A stretch of DNA of 64,000 bases from Streptococcus sp. HPH0090 (GCF_000411475.1 NZ_KE150465.1:60120-124119), one strand, 5' to 3'. Positions 38,501-50,692 are shown, counted from the first letter of the stretch. Numbers and translations: made by a program. Notes: generated from the letters alone by a model not told the origin.

Positions 38501-39038
38501 CAGAGGTAGCTGGTTGACCTTCATAATCAATATGTTTGAGATCCTGACCACCATTGATAATGGCTCTATTTTCTTTCTCACCCTCAGCTGGACTTACTTC
38601 TTCAGCTTTTAGAATACTTTTAGTCTCAACTTTGGGAGTTTCTTTATCTGACACAATTGCAGTAGTATCTAACTTCTTGACTGGAGTGTCAGGATAGGCA
38701 CGGTCAGGAATTTCTGACGGGAGTAAATCTCCAGCTTCCTCACTTGTTTTTGGCTCTTCTGTTACTTTTTCTGTCGCAGGGGCTTCTTTTGCTGTGACTT
38801 CTTCTTTAAGAGTAGTGGCTACTTCTTTGACATCCTTAACTGCTTCTACCTTTTCTTTTTCCTTATCTGTCACATTTTTTGCTTGACTATCTACTTCGAG
38901 TTTTGGTTCTGTCACGACTTCATTAGCAGCAACATTTCCAGACGCAAAAAAAGCCAGCCCAACAGCCACTGAAGCAACACCGACTGTTAGCTTACGAATA
39001 CTGAATATTCGGCTTCTTTCTAAAAAATAATGTTTCAT
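32571..39038 (-). CDS. LPXTG surface protein: trypsin-like protease + GH29 alpha-L-fucosidase
   Basis: ATG 39038 is preferred to the TTG one codon upstream (AGGAG six bases before). 2,155 residues: YSIRK-type signal (FSIRKLTVGVASVAVG); low-complexity region to about 155; trypsin/V8-like protease (about 160-425) with H218, D283, S374; short repeat and MucBP-like region (430-645); GH29 fucosidase (about 665-985) with likely nucleophile D833 in VWMDGARG; F5/8-type sugar-binding domain (about 990-1115); second jelly-roll (1120-1245); Calx-beta-like (1250-1357); third jelly-roll (1365-1515); two helical FIVAR-like repeats (1607-1675, 1704-1772); two G5 domains (about 1813-1880, 1899-1966); LPATG at 2123-2127, hydrophobic segment and charged tail. 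It is likely anchored by sortase A and acts on fucosylated host glycoproteins. It is separate from the nan operon but has its own cre-bearing promoter. Confidence 0.95.
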   Translation of the reverse strand: MKHYFLERSRIFSIRKLTVGVASVAVGLAFFASGNVAANEVVTEPKLEVDSQAKNVTDKEKEKVEAVKDVKEVATTLKEEVTAKEAPATEKVTEEPKTSEEAGDLLPSEIPDRAYPDTPVKKLDTTAIVSDKETPKVETKSILKAEEVSPAEGEKENRAIINGGQDLKHIDYEGQPATSATMVYSIFSSPLANGGKQDYLNSGSGIFVAPNIILTVAHNFLVKDADTNAGSIRGGDTAKFYYNVGSNSPKVRSLPDSGKTVIFKEKDIHFWNKEKFGEGYKNDLALVVAPIPLQIASPNKAATFTPLAEHREYKAGEPVSTIGYPTDSSSPELKEPIVPGQLYKADGVVKGTEKYDDKGTVGITYRLTSVSGLSGGGIINGEGKVIGIHQRGTVDNMNIAEKDRFGGGLVLSPEQLAWVKGIIEKYGVKEGWYQGDNDNRYYFDSKGQLLRNTTAVIGGNKYAFDNSGLATLVEGVDYGRVVIEHVDENDNLVKENDTFVDKAEVGAPFSYNYKSEIEKTDFYKKNKEKYEIVSIGDAPVNKQLKDAWTEDHSVVSKAPAGTRVIKVVYKVNRGSFEVHYRLKDSDKELITADVDNNEGKEYDVSFVHKFQAKEIAGYRAVNASQEATIQHKGVNEVIFEYEKIEDPKPVTPITPVVDPKDEETEIAAYGPLPSKAQLDYHKEELAAFIHYGMNTYTNSEWGNGRENPEYFNPTNLDTDQWIKTLKDAGFKRTIMVVKHHDGFVIYPSQYTKHTVAASSWKNGKGDLLEEISKSATKYDMNMGVYLSPWDANNPNYHVNTEKEYNEYYLNQLKEILGNPKYGNNGKFIEVWMDGARGSGAQKVTYTFDKWFEYIKKAEGDIAIFSAQPTSVRWIGNERGIAGDPVWHKVKKAKITDDVKNEYLNHGDPEGDMYSVGEADVSIRSGWFYHDNQQPKSIKDLMDIYFKSVGRGTPLLLNIPPNKEGRFADADVARLKEFRATLDQMYATDFAKGATVTASSTRKNHLYQASHLTDGKDDTSWAPANDAKTGEFTVDLGQKRRFDVVELKEDIAKGQRISGFKVEVELNGRWVPYGEGSTVGYRRLIQGQPVEAQKIRVTITGAQATPILTNFSVYKTPSSIEKTDGYPLGLDYHSNTTADKENTTWYDESEGIRGTSMWTNKKDASVTYRFTGTKAYVVSTVDPNHGEMSVYVDGQKVADVQTKNATRKRSQMVYETDDLAPGEHTIKLVNKTGEAIATEGIYTLNNAGKGMFEMKETTYEVQKGQPVTVTIKRVGGSKGVATVHVVTEPGTGVHGKVYKDTTADLTFQDGETEKTITIPTIDFTEQADSIFDFKVKMTSVSDNALLGFASEATIRVMKAELLLKDQTSYDDQASQLDYSPGWHHETNSADKYQNTESWASFGHLTEEQKKNVSVTAYFYGTGLEIKGYVDPGHGIYRVTLDGRKVEYQDGLGNASEYNGKKYFSGTATTRQGGQTLVRLTGLEEGWHAVTLQLDPKRNDTTRNIGIQVDQFITHGEDSALYTKAELIQAMKSWKDELVKFDQTSLKNTPEARQAFKSNLDKLSEQLAASDAKPQEVLKTAAVLQHILDKEDNYGADDTPTPDQPEEPNYDKAMASLTEAIEKKTAELGDDKEAKKKLVALTEQALTVIQEAKTQDAVDKALQAALTSINQLQATPKEEPAPEEPARPEEPTKPEEPNKPEEPKIDYDKAMESLSEAIKNKTAELGDDKEAKKKLVELAEQALGAIEEAKTQDAVDKALKDALTSINNLQATPKEEPAPEVPARPEEPSKPEEEVKHSNLPTEGVKELSVTQPSLEVTTEPIAFNTIRRENSLLPKGKEQVVSEGKDGQITTYVEVDGSDRKVVKVEREEAQDRIVEVGTQEGTAMPTEGVMNLDFNLPNLKVEKEPIAFKTVRRENADLAKGKEQVISEGKDGQVTTYVEVDGSKRKVVKVEREEAQDRIIEVGTKEESPSTDSTLKVLKDASTNVKLIAREGDLNGGSVLEVDKVADQVLEGRRFDAYQVQLKNEKGELVQLKGAALVQVLVSSDVANVYAMNANQELQEVKFEQKGSALEFVAPHLGVYAVVYKDANQPDTPTNVETPAPQPMGEDKLEAKGTAADSAGKQLPATGEEATSALLPALTLVSGMMLFFFKKDVKD

Positions 39039-39170
39039 CAAATTCTCCTAATGTTCAAAAGCAGTCAGCTACTGCAGGAGCCCAGTTTATGCTGGCGACA
39101 ACTTTGGTTCTTCTTATCTACCTTAAAAATCCTCTTCCTCCCAGCCTTATTTTCTGTTCAAATCCATTTT

Positions 39171-39185
39171 AGAAATCGCTTACAT
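39171..39185 (-). promoter_or_regulatory. cre site in the leader of the protease-fucosidase gene
   Basis: Minus strand ATGTAAGCGATTTCT fits the CcpA consensus WTGNAANCGNWNNCW in full. It lies downstream of the promoter, so CcpA would act as a roadblock. No other feature was found in the 39039-39249 leader. Confidence 0.7.
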
Positions 39186-39249
39186 TTTTTCGAAATAAAA
39201 AAATGTTTTGATTTTTAGGAATGTCTTTTCGAGATTTCTCAGTATAATA

Positions 39250-39278
39250 AATATACTATATTATCCTTTAAAATGCAA
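39250..39278 (-). promoter_or_regulatory. Promoter of the protease-fucosidase gene
   Basis: Minus strand TTGCAT (39273-39278), 17 bp, TATATT (39250-39255). It implies a leader of about 200 nt. Confidence 0.65.
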
Positions 39279-39327
39279 GGGTTTCCAAAATTTTATTAAA
39301 GTTTTACCTGAACTTTTTCCTATTAAA

Positions 39328-39358
39328 AAACCTAAATTGGCAAAGCCAATTTAGGTTT
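39328..39358 (-). terminator. Terminator of the lyase-kinase unit
   Basis: Perfect 14-bp stem AAACCTAAATTGGC/GCCAATTTAGGTTT with a T run. The kinase stop codon lies inside the stem. Confidence 0.88.
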
Positions 39359-40235
39359 GTTTGGTTCTAAAATGATAGTAGGCACCGAGCATACCGGCAG
39401 TATTCTGATGGTGGGCAAATTCAAGTTGTGTCTTGTCTGCCAAGCTTGGAACGAGAGCATCTTTCAAAGCCTTACGAATCTTAGGTTTTAAAATTGCTTC
39501 TTGTCCCATGATGCCACCGCCAAGGATGACGACTTCTGGATTAACCACATAACAAATATTTGCTAAACCTTTACCAAGATAATCTACCATACGGTCAATT
39601 CCCTCCATACAGAGTTTATTACCTTCGGTAGCTTCTTTGAAAATTCTACGACCATTCCAATGTTCTACATCTTCACCATGAGCATCAGCTACATACTTCA
39701 CCAAGGCAGTTGTAGATGCTAAATCTTGGAAGGCTCCATCCTGCATATGCATATAGCCAACTTCACAGGCTGAATTACTGAATCCGTGGAAAATCTGACC
39801 ATCGATGATTAAGCAACCACCGATACCTGTCCCAATGGTTAAGCATAGCGTTATGCCTGCACCATCTCCTGAACCAGATACCGCTTCTGCTAGCCCTGCG
39901 CAGTTGACATCATTTTCAATCTCACAAGGAACTTGGAAACTTTCTTCAATTTCTTTTTTAAATTGAGTCCCAGCATAGTTCGGAATCTGTGGACCAGCAT
40001 AGAAAATCTCACCTTTATCAGGGTCAACCATTCCCGCAGAAGAAATCGCCACACCTGCCACTGGACCTTTTTCGAGATAGCTAGCTACAATGTCTTTTGT
40101 TTTTTGTAAGATATGCGGACCACCCTTATGTGCCTCAGTTGCTACTTCGTGAGACTCTACCAGTTGTCCATCTTGGTCAATCAAACCATATTTGATATTA
40201 GTTCCACCAATATCAATTGCAACGTAATTAGTCAT
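39351..40235 (-). CDS. nanK: ROK-family sugar kinase, probable N-acetylmannosamine kinase
   Basis: 294 residues with the ROK phosphate loop DIGGTNIKYGLID at the start and ENDVNCAGLAEA near 102 carrying the catalytic Asp. The usual ROK zinc motif CxCGxxGC is absent: after SACEVGYMHM the sequence goes straight to the next helix. Its place after the lyase gene supports phosphorylation of ManNAc made by lyase action, feeding NanE. It ends the operon. Confidence 0.85.
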   Translation of the reverse strand: MTNYVAIDIGGTNIKYGLIDQDGQLVESHEVATEAHKGGPHILQKTKDIVASYLEKGPVAGVAISSAGMVDPDKGEIFYAGPQIPNYAGTQFKKEIEESFQVPCEIENDVNCAGLAEAVSGSGDGAGITLCLTIGTGIGGCLIIDGQIFHGFSNSACEVGYMHMQDGAFQDLASTTALVKYVADAHGEDVEHWNGRRIFKEATEGNKLCMEGIDRMVDYLGKGLANICYVVNPEVVILGGGIMGQEAILKPKIRKALKDALVPSLADKTQLEFAHHQNTAGMLGAYYHFRTKQT

Positions 40236-40250
40236 AAAGCCTCCTATTGA

Positions 40251-41168
40251 TTAGAGGAAACGCTCCTTAGTTTCACGAATCAATTGAGCAGCTGCTTCAA
40301 CAACTGGACGATCTTCTTCGGTCACTGGTGTAAGTGGAGAACGAACTGATCCGATATTAAGCCCTTCATTGATTTTCAAGACTTCTTTGATAACACCGTA
40401 CATATTTCCATGTGCAGCAGTCAATTTACCAATGATAGCATTGATTGCATATTGCAATTCACGCGCTGTTTCTAGGTCTTTATCCGCAATCAATTGGTTG
40501 AGTTTCAAGAAGAGTTCTGGCATAGCACCATAAGTACCACCGATACCAGCTTTTGCTCCCATGAGACGTCCGCCTAAGAATTGTTCGTCTGGACCGTTAA
40601 AGACGATATGGTCATCGCCACCAAGGCTAACGAATGTTTGGATATCTTGAACTGGCATTGAAGAATTTTTAACACCGATAACACGTGGGTTTTTCAACAT
40701 TTCTGTGTAAAGACTTGGAGTCAAAGCAACACCTGCCAATTGAGGAATGTTGTAGATAACATAGTCTGTATTTGGTGCTGCAGCACTGATGTCGTTCCAG
40801 TATTTTGCTACTGAGTACTCAGGCAAACGGAAGTAAATTGGTGGGATTGTTGCGATAGCATCTACTCCCAAACTTTCTGCATGACGAGCCAGTTCAATAC
40901 TATCTTTGGTATTGTTACAAGCTACGTGAGCAATGATGGTCAATTTACCTTTGGCAACTGCCATGACTTCTTCCAAGATCAATTTGCGGTCTTCTACGCT
41001 TTGGTAGATACATTCACCTGAAGAACCGTTGACATAAAGTCCTTGAACACCTTTATCAATAAAGTATTGCACCAAAGCACGAGTACGTTCTGGGCTTACT
41101 TCGCCCGCATCATCATAACATGCGTAGAAGGCAGGAATGACGCCTTCATATTTTTTTAAATCTGACAT
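40251..41168 (-). CDS. nanA: N-acetylneuraminate lyase
   Basis: 305 residues of the DHDPS/NAL aldolase family: GSSGE at 48-52, Y139 in VIYNIP, and Schiff-base Lys K167 in IGVKNSS. It splits sialic acid into ManNAc and pyruvate. First gene of its transcription unit, with promoter, cre and candidate NanR box upstream. The symbol follows enteric usage and should not be confused with the sialidase NanA at 47040. Confidence 0.95.
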   Translation of the reverse strand: MSDLKKYEGVIPAFYACYDDAGEVSPERTRALVQYFIDKGVQGLYVNGSSGECIYQSVEDRKLILEEVMAVAKGKLTIIAHVACNNTKDSIELARHAESLGVDAIATIPPIYFRLPEYSVAKYWNDISAAAPNTDYVIYNIPQLAGVALTPSLYTEMLKNPRVIGVKNSSMPVQDIQTFVSLGGDDHIVFNGPDEQFLGGRLMGAKAGIGGTYGAMPELFLKLNQLIADKDLETARELQYAINAIIGKLTAAHGNMYGVIKEVLKINEGLNIGSVRSPLTPVTEEDRPVVEAAAQLIRETKERFL

Positions 41169-41225
41169 AGATTTCTCCTAAGATTTCTTATTTTCTGCTC
41201 TGAGCAGATGATTTTTTACTATTTT

Positions 41226-41254
41226 AGTATACACCTTGTAAAAAGCGCTTTCAA
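41226..41254 (-). promoter_or_regulatory. Lyase promoter with cre overlapping the -35
   Basis: Minus strand TTGAAA (41249-41254), 17 bp, TATACT (41226-41231). The palindromic cre-like AAAGCGCTTT shares the -35 bases (41240-41254), so bound CcpA would exclude RNA polymerase. Confidence 0.8.
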
Positions 41255-41310
41255 TACATCTCAGCCACTTAGATTTTAATTTCTATTCATCTCCCATAGC
41301 TTTTCATGTT

Positions 41311-41324
41311 TGAAAGTAGTTTCA
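41311..41324. promoter_or_regulatory. Candidate NanR operator, site A
   Basis: TGAAAGTAGTTTCA, an imperfect palindrome. Its centre is 91.5 bp upstream of the lyase -10 box. The other copies lie at 46867, 50665 and 51833. Confidence 0.65.
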
Positions 41325-41332
41325 TATCATTT

Positions 41333-41983
41333 TCAATCTGCTTGATATTTAGCAAACAATTTTTCCATTAATCCAGCTTGGCAAAAGGCAAGAAGGCCAA
41401 AGCCAAAAAGTAGAAATGCTGAACCACCAAGTACGAGCGTAAAGCCTGATAGATAGAGAAGCATCATGATTAATAAAATAATCGCAAGCATCAAGAAGAA
41501 CCACACGAAATTAAAGCTAACTAAGAGCAAGCCCTTTTGAAGAACTTCTTTACAAGTTAAGTCATAGCGTGCTGCAATTGGATAGCTAGCCAACATAACT
41601 AGGGTTAAAAATATCAGAATTCCCAAGCAAATAGCCTTAATTAGCTGGAAGCCTAGACTGGTTTGCCCCCAGAATAGAGATAAGTCAACCACGCTAATCA
41701 GAAAAATTCCTAGTTCCAACAAACCTAACTGGAGACCTAATTTCAAATTTTGCTTAAAAGCTCTCATATACGTTCTAAAAACAGGAACACGTCGACTACC
41801 CTTAACTTCGAAAATTGTCTGATAGAGACTGATCTTTGCTACTCCGATTGTCACAATAGGCAAACAAGACACCACAAAGAGTAGGTTAACCGTCACGATG
41901 TCTAAAACCTTCTCACAAAATCGCATAAGAAAGTTATCCGTATCGAATGCTGCTTTTATCAATCCAGATCCTTTATGTGCCAT
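41333..41983 (-). CDS. YesL-type (DUF624) membrane protein
   Basis: 216 residues with about five to six membrane segments and the DUF624 opening (FLMRFCEKVLDIVTVNLLFV). Such genes often accompany carbohydrate ABC importers; their function is unknown. It is the last gene of the nanE-led transcription unit, 20 bp after the YhcH-type gene. Confidence 0.85.
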   Translation of the reverse strand: MAHKGSGLIKAAFDTDNFLMRFCEKVLDIVTVNLLFVVSCLPIVTIGVAKISLYQTIFEVKGSRRVPVFRTYMRAFKQNLKLGLQLGLLELGIFLISVVDLSLFWGQTSLGFQLIKAICLGILIFLTLVMLASYPIAARYDLTCKEVLQKGLLLVSFNFVWFFLMLAIILLIMMLLYLSGFTLVLGGSAFLLFGFGLLAFCQAGLMEKLFAKYQAD

Positions 41984-42003
41984 TGTTTGCTCCTCCTAAC
42001 TGA

Positions 42004-42456
42004 CTAATCGATTAAAATTTTAAATAAGTATTTGCGAACTTTATCTTCCATACCTGCATAACCATTAGGTTGATGAGGTTCACCTGGGAAAAAGACTGCA
42101 AAATTGTGATAACCCAATAAAAGTGGGTATTGTTCATGACAATGAACAAAGCCGATATCGCTAGCTTCGTCAAAGGCTACAGCCTCATCTTTTACACGAG
42201 AACCGTAACTAGAATACTCATGTCCTTCAACCAACAAATGCAAATCTGCATAGTTTTTATGATGCTCAAAGCGATCATTTTCTTCTTTATTGAGAATATT
42301 TTCTTGTACAACTAGGAAGACTTTATCCCCATCAATCTCGTATTTGCCTAATTCAAAGCTATCCTTACGATGCTCATAGAGATAATCGATGGCCTTATCG
42401 AGATTTGGATGAATTCCTTTGTAAAAGCTAATGTTTTTTAAATCATCAAAAATCAT
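42004..42456 (-). CDS. YhcH/YjgK/YiaL family protein, probable sialic acid anomerase or mutarotase type
   Basis: 150 residues of the DUF386 family, with conserved His/Glu metal-binding pattern (HKNYADLHLLVEGHE, HCHEQYPLLL, FFPGEPHQPNG). Relatives in sialic acid operons speed the conversion between sugar anomers. Placement in the nan cluster supports that role. Confidence 0.88.
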   Translation of the reverse strand: MIFDDLKNISFYKGIHPNLDKAIDYLYEHRKDSFELGKYEIDGDKVFLVVQENILNKEENDRFEHHKNYADLHLLVEGHEYSSYGSRVKDEAVAFDEASDIGFVHCHEQYPLLLGYHNFAVFFPGEPHQPNGYAGMEDKVRKYLFKILID

Positions 42457-42512
42457 AGTAATTTCCTTTACCTGATTGTTACCTTCAGACCTAAGATGTC
42501 TAGCCAGTAAGT

Positions 42513-42575
42513 TTATAAGTGTCTAACAAAATTTCGTGAAGCAAGCAACTCCTCTCAATTTTGTAGACACTTATA
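42513..42575. repeat. Large inverted repeat inside the nan operon
   Basis: TTATAAGTGTCTA...CAAAATT pairs with AATTTTG...TAGACACTTATA (about 19 bp arms with one bulge, 23-base loop). No T run follows, so it is more likely an RNA-processing or stability element, or a remnant of a small mobile repeat, than a terminator. The rest of 42457-42656 is featureless. Confidence 0.6.
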
Positions 42576-42656
42576 TATCCTGTATTCTCTTAGTCTATCA
42601 ACTATACTTCTGCATACTGATAAACAGTTTGTACTATATTCAATTTTCGCAGAGTA

Positions 42657-43499
42657 CTATCCTTTGACAGCTCCCATAGTAATCCCTTGAGTGAAGGATT
42701 TTTGGAAGACAAGGAAGACTGTTACGATTGGCACAGCTGCAAGGGCAGCCCCTGCCATGATCAAACCGTAGTTTGTTGCCATCTCAGCCTGCATAGTCGC
42801 AACCCCGAGTGAGATGGTCAAGTTTTGACGTGAAGTCAACATTACCAATTGCATGAAGTAGTCATTCCATGTATTGATGAAGGTAAAGATTGCAAGAGCT
42901 GCAAATCCTGGTTTCACAATAGGGAAAGCTACGCTCCAGAAGGTACGAATCTCGCCGCATCCATCGATTTTAGCAGATTCGAGCAATTCTGTCGGAATGT
43001 TTTCACTAAACTGTTTCATAAGGAAGACCCCGAATGGCCATCCAATCAAAGGCAAGATAACTGCCCAAAGAGTATCATGGATTCCCATGAAGTTGACGAT
43101 ACGTACCAATGGTACAAGGACAACTTGTTTTGGAAGAGCCATGGCAGCGATAAAGATTGCAAAGAGAATGCGTTGTCCATAGAAACGTTTCTTAGCCAAA
43201 ACATAACCTGCTAGTGAAGAGGTTGCACAAACCAAGAACATAGTTACTAAAGAAATGAACACTGAGTTCCACATCCATTGCAAGGCTGGGTTTTGCACCA
43301 TCAATTGTTGGAAGTTCTCCATTGTTGGAGCTTTAGGGAACCATTGTGGTGGAATCATAATGGTATCTGGTTGTGATTTGAATGCACCTGTCAAGATCCA
43401 GTAGAATGGGAAGATAAACAGTACAGTCAACAAGAGCAAAATGATTGTTGAAATAACAGTAAAGGCTGTTAATGGTTTCTTTTGTTGTGTAGGTTGCAT
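42657..43499 (-). CDS. ABC sugar transporter permease (MalG-like)
   Basis: 280 residues with six membrane segments and the EAA loop (ELLESAKIDGCGEIRTFWSVAFP) that contacts the ATPase. It forms the importer with the 43515 permease and the 44613 lipoprotein. No ATPase is encoded nearby, so the shared MsmK-type ATPase is expected. By gene order it is the transporter placed next to the YhcH gene in the pneumococcal nan locus. Confidence 0.93.
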   Translation of the reverse strand: MQPTQQKKPLTAFTVISTIILLLLTVLFIFPFYWILTGAFKSQPDTIMIPPQWFPKAPTMENFQQLMVQNPALQWMWNSVFISLVTMFLVCATSSLAGYVLAKKRFYGQRILFAIFIAAMALPKQVVLVPLVRIVNFMGIHDTLWAVILPLIGWPFGVFLMKQFSENIPTELLESAKIDGCGEIRTFWSVAFPIVKPGFAALAIFTFINTWNDYFMQLVMLTSRQNLTISLGVATMQAEMATNYGLIMAGAALAAVPIVTVFLVFQKSFTQGITMGAVKG

Positions 43500-43514
43500 A
43501 GCTGTCTCCTTTCC

Positions 43515-44402
43515 TTAGTATTCTACATCGTTTCCGAGGATCTTGAATTGAGCGAAGCTGACAAGGGCAATCATAACTGCCAAGAATACACCAATAGTAT
43601 TAGCATAGCCATATTCAGTCAATTGGAAGGCTTTTTCGTATAGGTAGTACATAAGTGTACTTGTTGAATAGTTTGGACCCCCAGATGTCAACAACTGAAT
43701 TAATGCGAAACATTGGAATGAGTTGATGGTTGTGATAATTGCGATATAAAGAGTTGTTGGAAGGAGGCTTGGCCATTTAATCTTCCAGAACACTTGGAAC
43801 TCAGTCGCACCGTCAACACGGGCTGCTTCTACAAGTGAGTTATCAATATTACCCATTGCAGCGATGTAAAGAATGATTGGTTGACCAACTGATGTTGTCA
43901 AAAGGATAATCATAATCGCCATCAAAGCCCAGTTTTTATCTCCCAACCAAGAAATGTTTTGGCTGATGATATGGCTTGACTTAAGCACGAAGTTCAAAAT
44001 ACCTGATAGTGGATCGTAAATCCATTTCCAAACTACTGTTACGGCAACACTACCTGTAACTACAGGAAGGAAGAAAACGAAGCGGTAGAAAGATCTAGCA
44101 ACGGCATTTTGTTGATAAGTCTGAGATGCTACAAAGAGCGAGAAGAGTACTACGACTGGTACAGATCCGATTACCAAGATTACGGTATTAATCAAAGATT
44201 TTGTAAAGACGGGGTCTTTAAACATACGAATGTAGTTGTCCAAGCCCACAAACTCAAAGCTAGTCATCGAGTAGTTAAAGAAACTAGTAATGAAGCCCAT
44301 GATCATTGGAGCTAAAACGAAGACGGTAAAGAAGATTAATACTGGTGCTAGGAACGCGTATGAAATAATTGTTTCCCTCATGCGAATTTTATTGACTTTC
44401 AC
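43515..44402 (-). CDS. ABC sugar transporter permease (MalF-like)
   Basis: The frame is open to 44468, but upstream Met codons lack a ribosome binding site. GTG 44402 has GAGG eight bases before it and gives the usual opening KVNKIRMRETIISYAFLAP, so it is preferred (295 residues). Six membrane segments, with an EAA loop (SLVEAARVDGATEFQVFWKI). Partner of the 42657 permease. Confidence 0.9.
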   Translation of the reverse strand: MKVNKIRMRETIISYAFLAPVLIFFTVFVLAPMIMGFITSFFNYSMTSFEFVGLDNYIRMFKDPVFTKSLINTVILVIGSVPVVVLFSLFVASQTYQQNAVARSFYRFVFFLPVVTGSVAVTVVWKWIYDPLSGILNFVLKSSHIISQNISWLGDKNWALMAIMIILLTTSVGQPIILYIAAMGNIDNSLVEAARVDGATEFQVFWKIKWPSLLPTTLYIAIITTINSFQCFALIQLLTSGGPNYSTSTLMYYLYEKAFQLTEYGYANTIGVFLAVMIALVSFAQFKILGNDVEY

Positions 44403-44552
44403 AGTTGGCACCTCACTTTCAAATAGTTTTGTTTTTTTGACTGTCATCTGACATTGATCTAAAATCAAAATGAAATTCTTTTAAAGATTAGACAATGTAA
44501 GAACTTCATTTTAATTTTGACCTGTCAGTTCCTTACATTTTTAAACAAAAGT

Positions 44553-44591
44553 CCCCCTTTTCGTGCACAGAGGTGCACAGGGAAAAGGGGG
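44553..44591 (-). terminator. Strong intra-operon hairpin between binding protein and permeases
   Basis: CCCCCTTTTC/GAAAAGGGGG outer stem and GTGCAC/GTGCAC inner stem, followed by only a weak T run on the minus strand. Likely shields the binding-protein mRNA and lowers permease expression. Confidence 0.7.
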
Positions 44592-44612
44592 ATTTCAGTT
44601 TTTAATTAGAGC

Positions 44613-46019
<1,407 letters not shown>

Positions 46020-46048
46020 TCAACCACTCTCCTCGTGTTTTAATTGTC

Positions 46049-46747
46049 TTATTTGAGTCCAGCAACAAATCGTTCTGTAATCTCTTTTGGTCTAGTAATA
46101 GCTCCACCAACTACGATTCCTCGCACTCCGTAACCTAGGATTTGCTTGGCTTGTTCTGGTGTATGAATCTTACCTTCTGCGATAACGTCTACTCCTGCAT
46201 CGCAAAGTTTCTTAATCAATTCAAAGTCTGGGCCATCTACTTTTGGACTGTAGGATGTGTAGCCTGACAAGGTTGTTCCGACGAAGTCAATTCCAGCTTC
46301 AACTGCTGTTAGACCTTCTTCAAAGGTACTTGTGTCAGCCATCAATAATTGATTTGGATATTTTTCTTTGACTTGACGGATAAATTCTTGAATGTCTAAA
46401 CCATCATATCGTTCTCTCTTGGTACAATCAAGAGCGATAACCTCAATGTCTAGAGCTGCTAATTCATCAACCTCTTTCATAGTAGCTGTGATGAATGGTT
46501 CCTGTGGCGGATAATCACGTTTGATAATCCCGATAATCGGAAGGTTTGTGACCTCTTTTATCTCCTTGATATCTCGAACACTATTTGCTCGGATACCGAC
46601 TGCTCCACCTTGCTCAGCTGCTTTGGCTAGCAAGGGCATAACACCTCCCGCTTCTGTATAAAGCGGTTCGTGAGGAAGTGCCTGACAAGAAACGATGATT
46701 CCATCTTTAATCTGCTCAATCAAAGCTTCTTTAGTGATTTGTGGCAT
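46049..46747 (-). CDS. nanE: N-acetylmannosamine-6-phosphate 2-epimerase NanE
   Basis: 232 residues, TIM barrel, with NanE signatures ([25 protein letters not shown]-like [25 protein letters not shown]). It converts ManNAc-6-P to GlcNAc-6-P, joining sialic acid breakdown to amino-sugar metabolism. It is the first gene of the importer unit. Confidence 0.97.
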   Translation of the reverse strand: MPQITKEALIEQIKDGIIVSCQALPHEPLYTEAGGVMPLLAKAAEQGGAVGIRANSVRDIKEIKEVTNLPIIGIIKRDYPPQEPFITATMKEVDELAALDIEVIALDCTKRERYDGLDIQEFIRQVKEKYPNQLLMADTSTFEEGLTAVEAGIDFVGTTLSGYTSYSPKVDGPDFELIKKLCDAGVDVIAEGKIHTPEQAKQILGYGVRGIVVGGAITRPKEITERFVAGLK

Positions 46748-46781
46748 CTACTTTCCTCCTTTTCTTTTTTCTTATGAGCCT

Positions 46782-46810
46782 ATTATATATCATTTTTAAA
46801 GCGCTTTCAA
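46782..46810 (-). promoter_or_regulatory. nanE promoter with cre overlapping the -35
   Basis: Minus strand TTGAAA (46805-46810), 17 bp, TATAAT (46782-46787). cre-like TTGAAAGCGCTTTAA occupies 46796-46810. The layout copies that of the lyase promoter. Confidence 0.85.
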
Positions 46811-46866
46811 TAACTTGTACTAGAATAGATTGAAGTTTCAAAACAATTTTCTGAAACAGATTCTGC

Positions 46867-46880
46867 TGAAAGTAGTTTCA
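46867..46880. promoter_or_regulatory. Candidate NanR operator, site B
   Basis: TGAAAGTAGTTTCA, identical to site A; its centre is 91.5 bp upstream of the nanE -10 box. Confidence 0.65.
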
Positions 46881-46956
46881 GAGGGGAGGCTTCCGCTTGA
46901 ATCATCTTCGTTCTAACTATTCCATCACTTTCTACGCTTTCTACATTTCTATAAAT

Positions 46957-46994
46957 GAAAGAGCCTGTAACAAATCACCGTCACAGACCCTTTC
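46957..46994 (-). terminator. Sialidase gene terminator
   Basis: A 15-bp stem with wobble pairs (GAAAGGGTCTGTGAC/GTTACAGGCTCTTTC), about 45 bp after the sialidase stop; the T run is poor. Confidence 0.55.
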
Positions 46995-47039
46995 AATTTC
47001 ACTATTTTTTCTTAGATATTTTTAAGATTTAATAGTAGA

Positions 47040-50550
<3,511 letters not shown>

Positions 50551-50579
50551 TTTACTCCTTTCGCCTTGATGTTATACTT

Positions 50580-50609
50580 ATTATATAATAAATATTCTTA
50601 ATTATAGCA
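50580..50609 (-). promoter_or_regulatory. Sialidase / leader ORF promoter region
   Basis: Two candidate -10 boxes on the minus strand: TATAAT at 50580-50585, and extended TGCTATAAT at 50601-50609. Neither has a good -35, as expected for an activator-dependent promoter. The 50580 box gives the operator spacing seen elsewhere. Confidence 0.55.
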
Positions 50610-50664
50610 TTAGTAATCTATAATAGAATTTACTTTCAGATATATTTCTATGATTCGAACTTTT

Positions 50665-50678
50665 TGAAACTACTTTCT
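50665..50678. promoter_or_regulatory. Candidate NanR operator, site C
   Basis: Plus strand TGAAACTACTTTCT, the reverse complement of the site A motif with one mismatch. Its centre is 91.5 bp upstream of the 50580 -10 box. Confidence 0.6.
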
Positions 50679-50692
50679 TTAATCTTCCAAAA

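Noticed and set aside
39039-39041. TTG start one codon upstream for the large surface protein
   Set aside because: The ATG at 39038 has better spacing to AGGAG.
44403-44468. N-terminal extension of the MalF-like permease
   Set aside because: No ribosome binding site before the earlier starts; the GTG at 44402 has one and gives the usual N terminus.
46825-46920. 32-codon minus-strand frame in the nanE upstream region
   Set aside because: No ribosome binding site, and it spans candidate operator B, so it is regulatory DNA.
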